In this document: piece after piece, positions 17,041 through 24,392 of the stretch | Layout: each line of letters opens with the position of its first letter | How positions within the stretch are numbered: position 1 is the stretch's first letter | Origin: Methylotenera_A sp046594915 | GTDB taxonomy: Bacteria > Pseudomonadota > Gammaproteobacteria > Burkholderiales > Methylophilaceae | Direction of reading: 5' to 3' | Assembly (NCBI GenBank): GCA_046594915.1 | Contig: JBKJRC010000016.1 | Coordinates: forward strand, 1 to 64,000 | DNA length: 64,000 bases | The notes under the pieces: generated by a model | What the model saw: the letters and a program-made list of their open reading frames with translations, nothing else | Database searches by the model: none | What the model was told of the DNA's origin: nothing | Program-made: the position numbers and the translations under genes

Positions 17041-17904
17041 TTAAACACGCCCTGCAGCCCGCACGGACATTGGTTTTTGTGCATAAATCTTGTTAACTAT
17101 ATTTTTTGCTATTTCTAGTTCTTCAATCAACACTTCTAACTCGGGAATATGGTCATCACGTTCTATCATGGTAGAAATTGCGCCTAGCTGCGAAATTGTA
17201 TATTCGTACAAATCCCACACCGGGTCAATTACGGGCGCATCGTGTGTATCGATAATGTAATCGCCATTGTTTTGATGTCCCGCCAAATGAATTTGCTGAA
17301 TGCGCTTACCAGGTACGCCGTCAATAAAGGCTTTGGCATCAAACTGATGGTTATAGCTACTGACATAAATATTATTTACATCTAGCAACAGCAAGCAATC
17401 AGCTTTTTCCGCAATTAAACTGATAAATTCCCACTCGGTCATGGTGCTATCGACATAGCTGGCGTAGCTAGACACATTCTCTAATAAAATTTGTCTTCCA
17501 AGATAATCTTGCACGATGCCCACGCGCTCGGCAACGTGTTTGACCGTTTCTTCAGTGTAAGGTAATGGTAACAAATCGTGGATATTTTGACCGTGCACAC
17601 CAGTCCAGCACAAATGATCGGAAATCCAGGCGGGTTGAATACGATCGGCTAGTTTACGCAAATCTTTTAGATAATCGGCATCAAGCGGCGTGGTAGATCC
17701 GATTGAAAGCGACACGCCATGCATAACGACTGGATAATTTTCGCGAATACGATCTAAAAAATGCAGCGGTTTACCGCCGGAGATCATGTAATTTTCTGAT
17801 AAGACCTCAAACCAATCAATTTTTGGTTTGGTCTCTAAAATAGGGTTGTAGTGCTCTGTGCGTAGGCCTAAGCCAAAACCTAGATAGGGTGGTTTTTCAT
17901 CCAT
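17041..17904 (-). CDS. bufB: MNIO-family (DUF692) RiPP-modifying enzyme BufB
   Basis: DUF692 protein, a TIM-barrel multinuclear non-heme iron oxidase (MNIO) that post-translationally modifies cysteines of a precursor peptide. In characterised bufferins the products are thiooxazole-type heterocycles. The sequence has the family start YLGFGLGLRTEHY, then WFEVLSENYM, HGVSLSIGS, SDHLCWTGVHG, LLENVSSYASY, LLLDVNNIYVSSYNH, IHLAGHQ and IDTHD. These hold the expected His/Asp/Glu metal ligands, and none appears missing. It has 287 residues. It sits between the precursor gene and bufC and is separated from bufA by a 120-base gap with a hairpin. Confidence 0.92.
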   Translation of the reverse strand: MDEKPPYLGFGLGLRTEHYNPILETKPKIDWFEVLSENYMISGGKPLHFLDRIRENYPVVMHGVSLSIGSTTPLDADYLKDLRKLADRIQPAWISDHLCWTGVHGQNIHDLLPLPYTEETVKHVAERVGIVQDYLGRQILLENVSSYASYVDSTMTEWEFISLIAEKADCLLLLDVNNIYVSSYNHQFDAKAFIDGVPGKRIQQIHLAGHQNNGDYIIDTHDAPVIDPVWDLYEYTISQLGAISTMIERDDHIPELEVLIEELEIAKNIVNKIYAQKPMSVRAAGRV

Positions 17905-17968
17905 GCAAACGCTCGATAAAGGTAATTTTAGTATGTGTAATTATGCAGTTTTTTAAATAAGTCTGCAC

Positions 17969-18003
17969 AAAAGCGAGTGAGTAAGCAGGCTTGCTCACTC
18001 GCT
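17969..18003 (-). terminator. Intra-operon terminator/attenuator hairpin between bufA and bufB
   Basis: On the minus strand AGCGAGTGAG-c-AAGC pairs with GCTT-a-CTCACTCGCT across a 2-base loop, giving a 15-bp stem with one C/A mismatch. A short T run (complement of 17969-17972) follows. Partial termination here would give more precursor mRNA than enzyme mRNA. Confidence 0.75.
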
Positions 18004-18024
18004 AAGCTGCTTACTTAATACTAC

Positions 18025-18372
18025 TTATACGGCGTGACCGCCTTTAGAACTACATTCTTCGCCAGTTAAAGCAGAATGACCATGGGTTGCACATTCATTC
18101 TGACCTTTACATGCGTTTGCCGCCATTTTGCAAGAGCCTTGACCTTTGCATGCATTTTTTGCAGTTTTGCAAGCATTTTGACCTTTACATGCATTACCAG
18201 CAGTTTTGCAGTCGCTAGTACCTTTGCATGAGTTAACGCCAACGCAAGCAACATTAGTGCTATTTTCTGCTGATTTTGTGCCTGTACCAGCACAACCAGC
18301 TAAAATTAATGCTGCCGCGCTTATTGCTAATAAAGCACCTTTGCTCATTTTTGATGATGTTTCAATTGACAT
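18025..18372 (-). CDS. bufA: Bufferin-type precursor peptide (BufA2 family) with cysteine repeats
   Basis: 115-residue exported cysteine-rich precursor. Residues 9-26 form a hydrophobic signal segment ending LILAGC, which also reads as a lipobox with Cys27. The core has Cys at 43, 49, 55, 62, 68, 75, 81, 88, 94 and 107. The sequence around CVGVNSCKG and CKGQNAC matches BufA2-family bufferins, copper-binding RiPPs made by DUF692 enzymes. Residues 55-93 are three copies of a 13-residue unit CK-x-A-x-NACKGQ-x-x. A strong GGAAGG site lies seven bases before the ATG. Family placement is confident from sequence and operon; copper binding and cysteine modification are inferred from characterised relatives. 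Confidence 0.88.
   Translation of the reverse strand: MSIETSSKMSKGALLAISAAALILAGCAGTGTKSAENSTNVACVGVNSCKGTSDCKTAGNACKGQNACKTAKNACKGQGSCKMAANACKGQNECATHGHSALTGEECSSKGGHAV
18094..18210 (-). repeat. 39-bp coding repeat (3 copies) in the bufferin precursor
   Basis: Three in-frame 39-base units (18172-18210, 18133-18171, 18094-18132) encode residues 55-67, 68-80 and 81-93, each with two cysteines six to seven residues apart. Copy-number change would alter the number of modifiable cysteines without shifting frame. Confidence 0.85.
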
Positions 18373-18440
18373 GGTAATTCCTTCCTAAATTATTATGAAA
18401 AATCTACCATCTTTAACGTTTAGAAAGGTAGAGGTATTAT

Positions 18441-18470
18441 TTATACGTGAGGCAAGAAAAATTGGATTCA
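18441..18470 (-). promoter_or_regulatory. Candidate ECF-sigma promoter of the bufferin operon
   Basis: On the minus strand TGAATCC (complement of 18464-18470) and CGTATAA (complement of 18441-18447) are separated by 16 bases, 68 bases ahead of the bufA start. A TGAxTCC-type -35 with a CGTAT-type -10 resembles promoters of some ECF sigma factors and lacks good sigma-70 boxes. No matching sigma gene is in the window. Confidence 0.45.
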
Positions 18471-18571
18471 TCACGCGCCACACAATCCTTAGTCGCAACC
18501 CTGTAACAAACCTTACAAATTGATTTTAAAAAAGATGTAGCTAGTATGCGCTTTTAAAAGCTTAATATTTA

Positions 18572-19363
18572 TTAATCACTATAATCGATGATTAAAGGCG
18601 CATGATCGCTAAATTTTTGCGTCTTATAAATCGATGATTGAAGTGCTTTTGACGCAAACTGCGGCGTTGCTATCTGGTAATCTAGTCGCCAGCCCACATT
18701 TTTTTCGTAGGCTGCGCCACGGTTACTCCACCAGGTATAACACTCATCTGTAGTGCTTGGGTGTAAGCTACGGTAGACGTCTTTCCAATCCACGCGATCA
18801 AAGAGATCCGTTAGCCATGCACGTTCTTCTGGCAAAAAGCCTGAGTTCTTTTTATTGCCTTTATAGTTTTTTAAATCGATTTCTTGATGCGCAATATTCC
18901 AATCGCCGCAAACCACTACTTCGCGGCCACTTTTTCTTAACACTTCTAAATGCGGCATAATGCGTGCCAGCACGCTGAATTTAAACGCTTGCCTTTCTTC
19001 GCCGCTGGAGCCACTGGGCAAATAGAGAGAAATCACGCTCAAATTGCCAAAGCTCACCTCAATATATCGGCCTTCAGCATCAATATCGGCAATGCCTAAA
19101 CCCCTTATTACTTTATCTGGCTCACTTTTACCATTAAAACCAGTTTTGCAATAAATACCAACGCCGCTATAGCCCTTCTTTTCTGCGTAATGAAAATAGC
19201 CACAATAACCAGCAGGTGCCAGCATTTCTGCGCTCATGTCGGCTTCTTGCGCTTTTAACTCCTGCAAGCAAATAACATCTGCCTGCTGTGTTTGTAACCA
19301 AGCAAAAAATCCCTTGATGGCGGCAGAACGGATTCCGTTCAAATTCGCAGTTATAATGCGCAT
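18572..19363 (-). CDS. xth: Exodeoxyribonuclease III family AP endonuclease
   Basis: Mg-dependent exonuclease III / AP endonuclease for base-excision repair. Active-site segments are visible: ITANLNGIRSA at the N-terminus, the catalytic Glu in CLQELKAQ, GYSGVGIY, the Asp/Asn pair in CGDWNIAH, and the terminal SDHAPL. I chose the ATG at 19363 (MRIITANLNGIR) because it matches the usual family start. The open frame extends 24 codons upstream, but into the start region of the divergent pyrE. The resulting 263 residues are normal. It is divergent from pyrE with only about 20 bases between the starts. Confidence 0.93.
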   Translation of the reverse strand: MRIITANLNGIRSAAIKGFFAWLQTQQADVICLQELKAQEADMSAEMLAPAGYCGYFHYAEKKGYSGVGIYCKTGFNGKSEPDKVIRGLGIADIDAEGRYIEVSFGNLSVISLYLPSGSSGEERQAFKFSVLARIMPHLEVLRKSGREVVVCGDWNIAHQEIDLKNYKGNKKNSGFLPEERAWLTDLFDRVDWKDVYRSLHPSTTDECYTWWSNRGAAYEKNVGWRLDYQIATPQFASKALQSSIYKTQKFSDHAPLIIDYSD

Positions 19364-19383
19364 TATTGACTTTCGATTAATTG

Positions 19384-20088
19384 ATGATGAATAAAACCCA
19401 ACCTGAGCCAGGCGCTGCAGATGCAGGCACTGCAAATTCCGGTGCTCACGATTTAAGCCAACAGTTTATCGCTTTTTCTATTCAAAAGCAGGTGCTTAAA
19501 TTTGGTGAGTTTAAAACCAAAGCAGGCCGATTAAGCCCGTATTTTTTTAATGCTGGCTTGTTTAATGATGGCGAAAGTTTGCTCAAACTGGGTGAATTTT
19601 ACTATCAAAGCATCCAAAAATCGGGCATTCAGTTTGATATGTTATACGGCCCAGCCTACAAAGGCATTACTTTAGCTGCCAGTATTGCCATTGCTTTTGC
19701 CAAAAATGGTCATAATTTGCCCTACGCTTACAATCGCAAAGAGGCAAAAGATCATGGCGAAGGTGGGTTAATTGTTGGCAGCTCGCTAAAGGGTCGTGTT
19801 TTAATCATCGACGATGTCATTTCGGCAGGCACATCGGTGCGCGAATCGGTTGATTTAATTACGCAACATGGCGCAAAGCCTTGTGGCGTGGCCATTGCGC
19901 TAGATCGCCAGGAAAAAGGTTTGGGTGATTTATCTGCTGTGCAAGAAGTACAGAATTACCATCAATTACCTGTATGTTCCATAGCGAACTTAACTGGTTT
20001 AATGCAATATATCCACAATCAACCTGATATGGCACAACACTTGCTTAAAGTTCAAGCGTATCGCCAACTATATGGCGCCTCTCTATGA
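19384..20088 (+). CDS. pyrE: Orotate phosphoribosyltransferase
   Basis: Joins orotate to PRPP to form OMP in pyrimidine synthesis. The PRPP-binding motif VLIIDDVISAGTSVRES lies near residue 140 and the family start region FGEFKTKAGRLSPYFFNAG is intact. An Ala/Gly-rich extension of about 20 residues precedes the domain, making it 234 residues against 213 in E. coli. Three possible starts are adjacent (TTG 19381, ATG 19384, ATG 19387) with no clear ribosome-binding site; I give the first ATG. The short gap to xth means promoter elements must lie within or near the xth start. Confidence 0.94.
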   Translation: MMNKTQPEPGAADAGTANSGAHDLSQQFIAFSIQKQVLKFGEFKTKAGRLSPYFFNAGLFNDGESLLKLGEFYYQSIQKSGIQFDMLYGPAYKGITLAASIAIAFAKNGHNLPYAYNRKEAKDHGEGGLIVGSSLKGRVLIIDDVISAGTSVRESVDLITQHGAKPCGVAIALDRQEKGLGDLSAVQEVQNYHQLPVCSIANLTGLMQYIHNQPDMAQHLLKVQAYRQLYGASL

Positions 20089-20107
20089 ATTAAAACTGAA
20101 TAGATTA

Positions 20108-20130
20108 AAACCGTAAGACTTAAACGGTTT
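20108..20130 (+). terminator. Weak hairpin downstream of pyrE
   Basis: AAACCGT (20108-20114) pairs with ACGGTTT (20124-20130), 7-bp perfect stem and 9-base loop. No T tract follows directly, so termination would be inefficient at best. Confidence 0.3.
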
Positions 20131-20158
20131 AGATTAAAAATTTGGCTGGATAAATTTC

Positions 20159-20851
20159 ATGCAAAAATTTACTTTAATTATTTTGTTAAGTTTAAGCCTA
20201 ACTAGCAACTATGCGCTTGCGGACGGTAAAAAGATTGTTAAATGGGTAGACAATACTGGCGTAACGCATTACGGCGATAACTTGCCTACGCAAGAAACTT
20301 GGCGTAATAATATTGTGATGCGTCATAGCGGCGTGGTGGTTAAACACAATGTCATCGTGAATCAAAGCAAAGATTTAGAAGCGCAACAGCAAAAATTACA
20401 ACAAGCGCGCAAAGATAGGGTTTTACTAGACTCGTACACCAAAGCGGAAGAAATTGATTTGGCGCGCGATCGTCATTTAGAAACCGACCAGGCCGCTTTA
20501 CAGGCGCTTGCACAACAAAAACAAAGCAACACGCACAGAACGATACTTAACACTAAAACTGCACGAAATTTTAAAGCCGCCAATAAACCATTACCACCTT
20601 ATTTAAGCGATGAGCTTAAACAAGCGCAACTAGAATCAAACAGTATTAACAAGCAAATTACGCAGCGTAAACTCAGCATGGATGCCACATATAAGCGCTA
20701 TGCTGAAGAAAAAATTCGGTTTATTGCGCTTAAACAGCCCAACCTTGATGCCGCCGAATCTAACGTTGCTGCAAACCCAGCATCAAATTCAGCAACTACA
20801 TCGCTTAGCAACACGAGAACATTAGCGGTTTCTGATAACGTAATTAAATGA
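20159..20851 (+). CDS. Secreted DUF4124 domain protein
   Basis: Exported protein of unknown function. The signal peptide ends near residue 21 (YALA|DGK). A DUF4124 domain follows, with the signature VKWVDNTGVTHYGDNLP. A long charged helical/coiled-coil stretch rich in Lys, Gln and Ala covers about 70-190, ending in a Ser/Asn/Thr-rich tail. It has 230 residues. DUF4124 proteins are common cell-envelope proteins in beta- and gammaproteobacteria, with no defined activity. It converges on gatB with only five bases between stops. Confidence 0.85.
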   Translation: MQKFTLIILLSLSLTSNYALADGKKIVKWVDNTGVTHYGDNLPTQETWRNNIVMRHSGVVVKHNVIVNQSKDLEAQQQKLQQARKDRVLLDSYTKAEEIDLARDRHLETDQAALQALAQQKQSNTHRTILNTKTARNFKAANKPLPPYLSDELKQAQLESNSINKQITQRKLSMDATYKRYAEEKIRFIALKQPNLDAAESNVAANPASNSATTSLSNTRTLAVSDNVIK

Positions 20852-20856
20852 TGTTA

Positions 20857-22332
20857 TTAACCAAGTTTTATCTTTAAAATTTCATTCACTTGTGCTGGGT
20901 TGGCTTTGCCTTTAGAGGCTTTCATGGCTTGACCCACCAGCGCATTAAACGCTTTTTCCTTACCCGCTTTAAATTCTTCTACCATGGCGGGGTTGGCTGC
21001 AAGCACTTCATCAATAATCGCTTCAATCGCGCCACTGTCAGACTCTTGTTTTAAACCTTTAGCGGCGATAATCGCATCGACATTTACCTGTGCCGAGTTT
21101 TTGTCATTTAGCCACATCGCTTCAAATACTTGTTTTGCGGCATTATTAGAAATGGTGTTATCAGCAATACGGATTAATAATTGCGCCAATTGAGCTGGAG
21201 TAATTGGGCAATCTTTAACCGTTTTATCTTCTGCATTTAACTTGGCCAAAACTGCGCCTAAAATCCAGTTGGCCGCTGATTTTGGCGGTGCGCCTGTATC
21301 TACCGTAGCGACAAAATAATCTGCCATTTCTCGATTAGAGGTTAAGTTTGCAGCATCATAATTAGTTAAGCTGAATTGTGCTTCAAATCTTGCTTTCATC
21401 GCTTCAGGCAATTCTGGCATCGTGGCTTGCACACGGGCTTTATCCGCAGTGGTGACTTCTAATGGCAATAAATCGGGGTCAGGAAAGTAACGATAATCGT
21501 TGGCTTCCTCTTTACTGCGCATGGCCTTTGTCTCACCCGTATCTGGGTTAAACAATACCGTTGCCTGATGAATGGTGCCGCCATCTTCTAGCGTTTCTAT
21601 TTGCCAGCGCGTTTCATATTCAATGGCTTGCGTCATAAATTTGAATGAGTTGAGATTTTTAATCTCACGCCGCGTGCCAAACTTTTCTTGGCCTTTCGGT
21701 CGCACCGATACGTTCACGTCACATCTAAAGCTACCTTCTTGCATATTGCCGTCGCAAATATCAATCCATTGTACGAGTTCATGCAGCTTTTTGGCATAAG
21801 CCACCGCCTCTGCTGCGCTACGCATGTCAGGCTCAGTGACGATTTCCAGTAATGGCGTACCAGCGCGGTTTAAATCGATACCGCTCATGCCTTCAACCGC
21901 ACCGTGAACAGACTTGCCTGCATCTTCCTCCAAATGCGCGCGGGTGATATTAATCACTTTTTCATACGCAGGATTTTTGCTGTTTGCCGGCACTTGAATT
22001 GTCACCGTGCCTTTGCCAACCACGGGCAATTCAAACTGGCTGATTTGATAACCTTTAGGCAAATCGGGATAAAAGTAATTTTTGCGACTAAACACAGAGC
22101 GCGCAGGAATATCCGCATTAATCGCTAAACCAAATTTAATCGCACATTCCACTGCTTGTTTGTTTAACACTGGCAATACGCCTGGCAACGCGATGCTTAC
22201 TTCATCGGCTTGCGTGTTTGGTTCTGCGCCATATTTAATTGATGCGCCACTAAAAATTTTAGTATTGGTTTTTAATTGTGTGTGGGTTTCTAACCCAATA
22301 ACGACTTCCCAATTATTGTTGACCCATTCCAT
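20857..22332 (-). CDS. gatB: Aspartyl/glutamyl-tRNA amidotransferase subunit B
   Basis: Kinase/transamidase subunit of the GatCAB complex that converts Glu-tRNA(Gln) and/or Asp-tRNA(Asn) to the amide. The N-terminal GatB cradle shows VIGLETHTQLKT, the metal/ATP region NYFYPDLPKGYQISQ, and NRAGTPLLEIVTEPDM. The C-terminal YqeY-type helical tail (about 345-491) binds tRNA. It has 491 residues. The start overlaps the gatA stop by one base, consistent with gatC-gatA-gatB read as one minus-strand transcript. Confidence 0.97.
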   Translation of the reverse strand: MEWVNNNWEVVIGLETHTQLKTNTKIFSGASIKYGAEPNTQADEVSIALPGVLPVLNKQAVECAIKFGLAINADIPARSVFSRKNYFYPDLPKGYQISQFELPVVGKGTVTIQVPANSKNPAYEKVINITRAHLEEDAGKSVHGAVEGMSGIDLNRAGTPLLEIVTEPDMRSAAEAVAYAKKLHELVQWIDICDGNMQEGSFRCDVNVSVRPKGQEKFGTRREIKNLNSFKFMTQAIEYETRWQIETLEDGGTIHQATVLFNPDTGETKAMRSKEEANDYRYFPDPDLLPLEVTTADKARVQATMPELPEAMKARFEAQFSLTNYDAANLTSNREMADYFVATVDTGAPPKSAANWILGAVLAKLNAEDKTVKDCPITPAQLAQLLIRIADNTISNNAAKQVFEAMWLNDKNSAQVNVDAIIAAKGLKQESDSGAIEAIIDEVLAANPAMVEEFKAGKEKAFNALVGQAMKASKGKANPAQVNEILKIKLG

Positions 22333-23831
22333 TATTTTGCGCCCTCAAAAGCCGTTAAGTCAGGTGTTCTGATATGCCAGTCTGTTACTTGCTGATAGGC
22401 ATGCGCAACATCTAACATACGTGCCTCATCAAAATAATTGCCCATAATCTGCAAACCGACAGGAAGGGGCTTTCCATCACTATTTGGTGAAAAGCCTGCA
22501 GGAATACTCATACCTGGCAAACCCGCCAGATTGGTGGCGATGGTATACACATCTTGCAGATACATGGCGACTGGATCATCGGCCTTTTCACCTGCTTTAA
22601 AAGCGGTGCTAGGCGTAGTTGGCCCCATAATCACATCACATTGTTTAAATGCCTGCGTAAAGTCATCCGCAATTAAACGGCGAATTTGCTGGGCTTTTAA
22701 ATAATATGCATCGTAGTAGCCAGCACTTAACACATACGTACCAATCAAAATGCGGCGTTTGACTTCTGCACCAAAGCCTTCAGCGCGGCTTTTCATGTAC
22801 ATATCCATCAAATCGTCATATTCCGCAGCACGGTGGCCGTAACGCACACCGTCATACCTTGAAAGATTAGAGCTGGCTTCAGCTGGCGCAAGCACGTAAT
22901 ACACAGGAATCGATAACTGGCTATTTGGCAGTGAAATATCCACCGTTTCCGCGCCTAATTTACGATATTCAGCAATGGCCTCTTGCACCACTTTTGCCAC
23001 ATTGGCGTCTAGGCCATCGGCAAAATACTCTTTTGGCAAGCCAATTTTTAAGCCTTTTAACGGCTGATTGCCTGCCATTTTATCTAGGCCGCGCGTGTAA
23101 TCTTCCTTAGGGCGATTCAAGCTGGTGGAATCACGCTCATCAAAACCTGCCATCACGTTCATCATTAGCGCGCAATCTTCTGCACTTTTCGCCATTGGTC
23201 CTGCTTGGTCTAAGCTAGATGCAAATGCAATCATGCCGTAACGGGAAACCAAGCCGTAAGTGGGTTTTAAACCTGTAAAACCACATAAACTCGCTGGCTG
23301 ACGGATTGATCCGCCAGTGTCAGTGCCAGTTGCTGCCGCGCAAAGTCTAGCCGCCACCGCTGCAGCAGAACCACCTGAACTGCCACCTGGCACACGATCA
23401 AAATCCCACGGATTTTTAACGCCGCCAAAATAGCTGGTTTCGTTAGAAGAGCCCATGGCGAATTCGTCCATATTGGTTTTACCCAAATTAACGGCGCCTG
23501 CATTATCAAACTGTGTAATTACATGCGCGTCGTACGGCGCCACAAAATTCGCCAACATTTTAGAGCCGCAAGTAGTTTGCCAACCTTTGCCGCAAAAAAT
23601 ATCTTTTTGGGCGATTGGGATACCTGTTAACGGCTCCGCTATGCCGTTTGCAATGCGCACATCTGCGGCTTTGGCTTGCGCTAAAGTTTTAGCCGAATCT
23701 AATGCAATATAAGCGTTAATGGTCGGGTTAAATTGTGCGATGCGGTTGAGAAAAATTTGCGTCATTTCAACGCTGGAAATTTCTTTTTTAGCCAGCATTT
23801 GGCTAAGTTGTTTTAAACTACTGTTGATCAT
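22332..23831 (-). CDS. gatA: Aspartyl/glutamyl-tRNA amidotransferase subunit A
   Basis: Glutaminase subunit of GatCAB that supplies ammonia. It is an amidase-signature enzyme: the catalytic Lys lies in PIAQKDIFC, and the Ser-cisSer-Lys triad is completed by the glycine/serine-rich PGGSSGGSAAAVA and TGGSIRQPAS. I chose the ATG at 23831, five codons inside the longest frame, because the upstream TTG would lie before the gatC stop. The resulting 499 residues are normal. It follows gatC after seven bases. Confidence 0.97.
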   Translation of the reverse strand: MINSSLKQLSQMLAKKEISSVEMTQIFLNRIAQFNPTINAYIALDSAKTLAQAKAADVRIANGIAEPLTGIPIAQKDIFCGKGWQTTCGSKMLANFVAPYDAHVITQFDNAGAVNLGKTNMDEFAMGSSNETSYFGGVKNPWDFDRVPGGSSGGSAAAVAARLCAAATGTDTGGSIRQPASLCGFTGLKPTYGLVSRYGMIAFASSLDQAGPMAKSAEDCALMMNVMAGFDERDSTSLNRPKEDYTRGLDKMAGNQPLKGLKIGLPKEYFADGLDANVAKVVQEAIAEYRKLGAETVDISLPNSQLSIPVYYVLAPAEASSNLSRYDGVRYGHRAAEYDDLMDMYMKSRAEGFGAEVKRRILIGTYVLSAGYYDAYYLKAQQIRRLIADDFTQAFKQCDVIMGPTTPSTAFKAGEKADDPVAMYLQDVYTIATNLAGLPGMSIPAGFSPNSDGKPLPVGLQIMGNYFDEARMLDVAHAYQQVTDWHIRTPDLTAFEGAK

Positions 23832-23838
23832 TTTTAGT

Positions 23839-24153
23839 CTATTCAATCACTTTTGGTACTAAATATAAGCCGTTATCTATTGCGCGCTCATCTGAGCCAT
23901 TACCAACAAGCGGCGCATTAGCTTGAAAAGCGGCGCGCTGATTGGTTGCGGTCACCACATCATCGCGCAAACGTTGCACTAAATCTTGCGAATGCGACAT
24001 CGGCATAATGCCAGTGGTATCAACCGCTTGCATTTGTTCGATTAAACCTAAAATACCAGTGAGTTTAGTCAGTGTTTGATCGGCTTCTTGTTCGCTAATT
24101 TCTAAGCGCGCCAAATGTGCAATGCGTTTAATATCGGTAATGTTAAGAGCCAT
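23839..24153 (-). CDS. gatC: Aspartyl/glutamyl-tRNA amidotransferase subunit C
   Basis: Small subunit that stabilises GatA and bridges it to GatB. It has 104 residues with the family pattern IKRIAHLARLEIS near the start and a conserved end containing LRDDV. First gene of gatCAB; AAGGAG (complement near 24165) gives a plausible ribosome-binding site. It is divergent from mreB across about 240 bases. Confidence 0.95.
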   Translation of the reverse strand: MALNITDIKRIAHLARLEISEQEADQTLTKLTGILGLIEQMQAVDTTGIMPMSHSQDLVQRLRDDVVTATNQRAAFQANAPLVGNGSDERAIDNGLYLVPKVIE

Positions 24154-24231
24154 GACAACGATTCAATTTGAAAAATTTAAGGAGTTATTAAAATAGTATT
24201 TAAAGTTTTGACGTTTGTCACAAACTGCCAC

Positions 24232-24278
24232 AATAAACTTAGTAATAAACTTACGTGGTAAACATTAGTAATAAACTT
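24232..24278. repeat. Three AATAAACTT direct repeats in the gatC-mreB intergenic region
   Basis: AATAAACTT occurs at 24232-24240, 24244-24252 and 24270-24278; two copies are preceded by TTAGT. The copies lie upstream of the mreB leader. They could be protein-binding sites or a relic of duplication; nothing identifies a binding protein. Confidence 0.45.
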
Positions 24279-24392
24279 CAATTACAGCTTAATTTTAGCT
24301 GTGATTTACGTTATTATACCTTGATTTTAAAGCATGCTTTAAGTTGCATCTGCGGCATCTTTGTCGCCACACAAAAACACAGGATAAACAAT

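Noticed and set aside
18066..18293. Second-frame open frame inside bufA
   Set aside because: It is a repeat-driven shadow of the cysteine repeats in another frame; the bufA frame has the signal peptide and ribosome-binding site.
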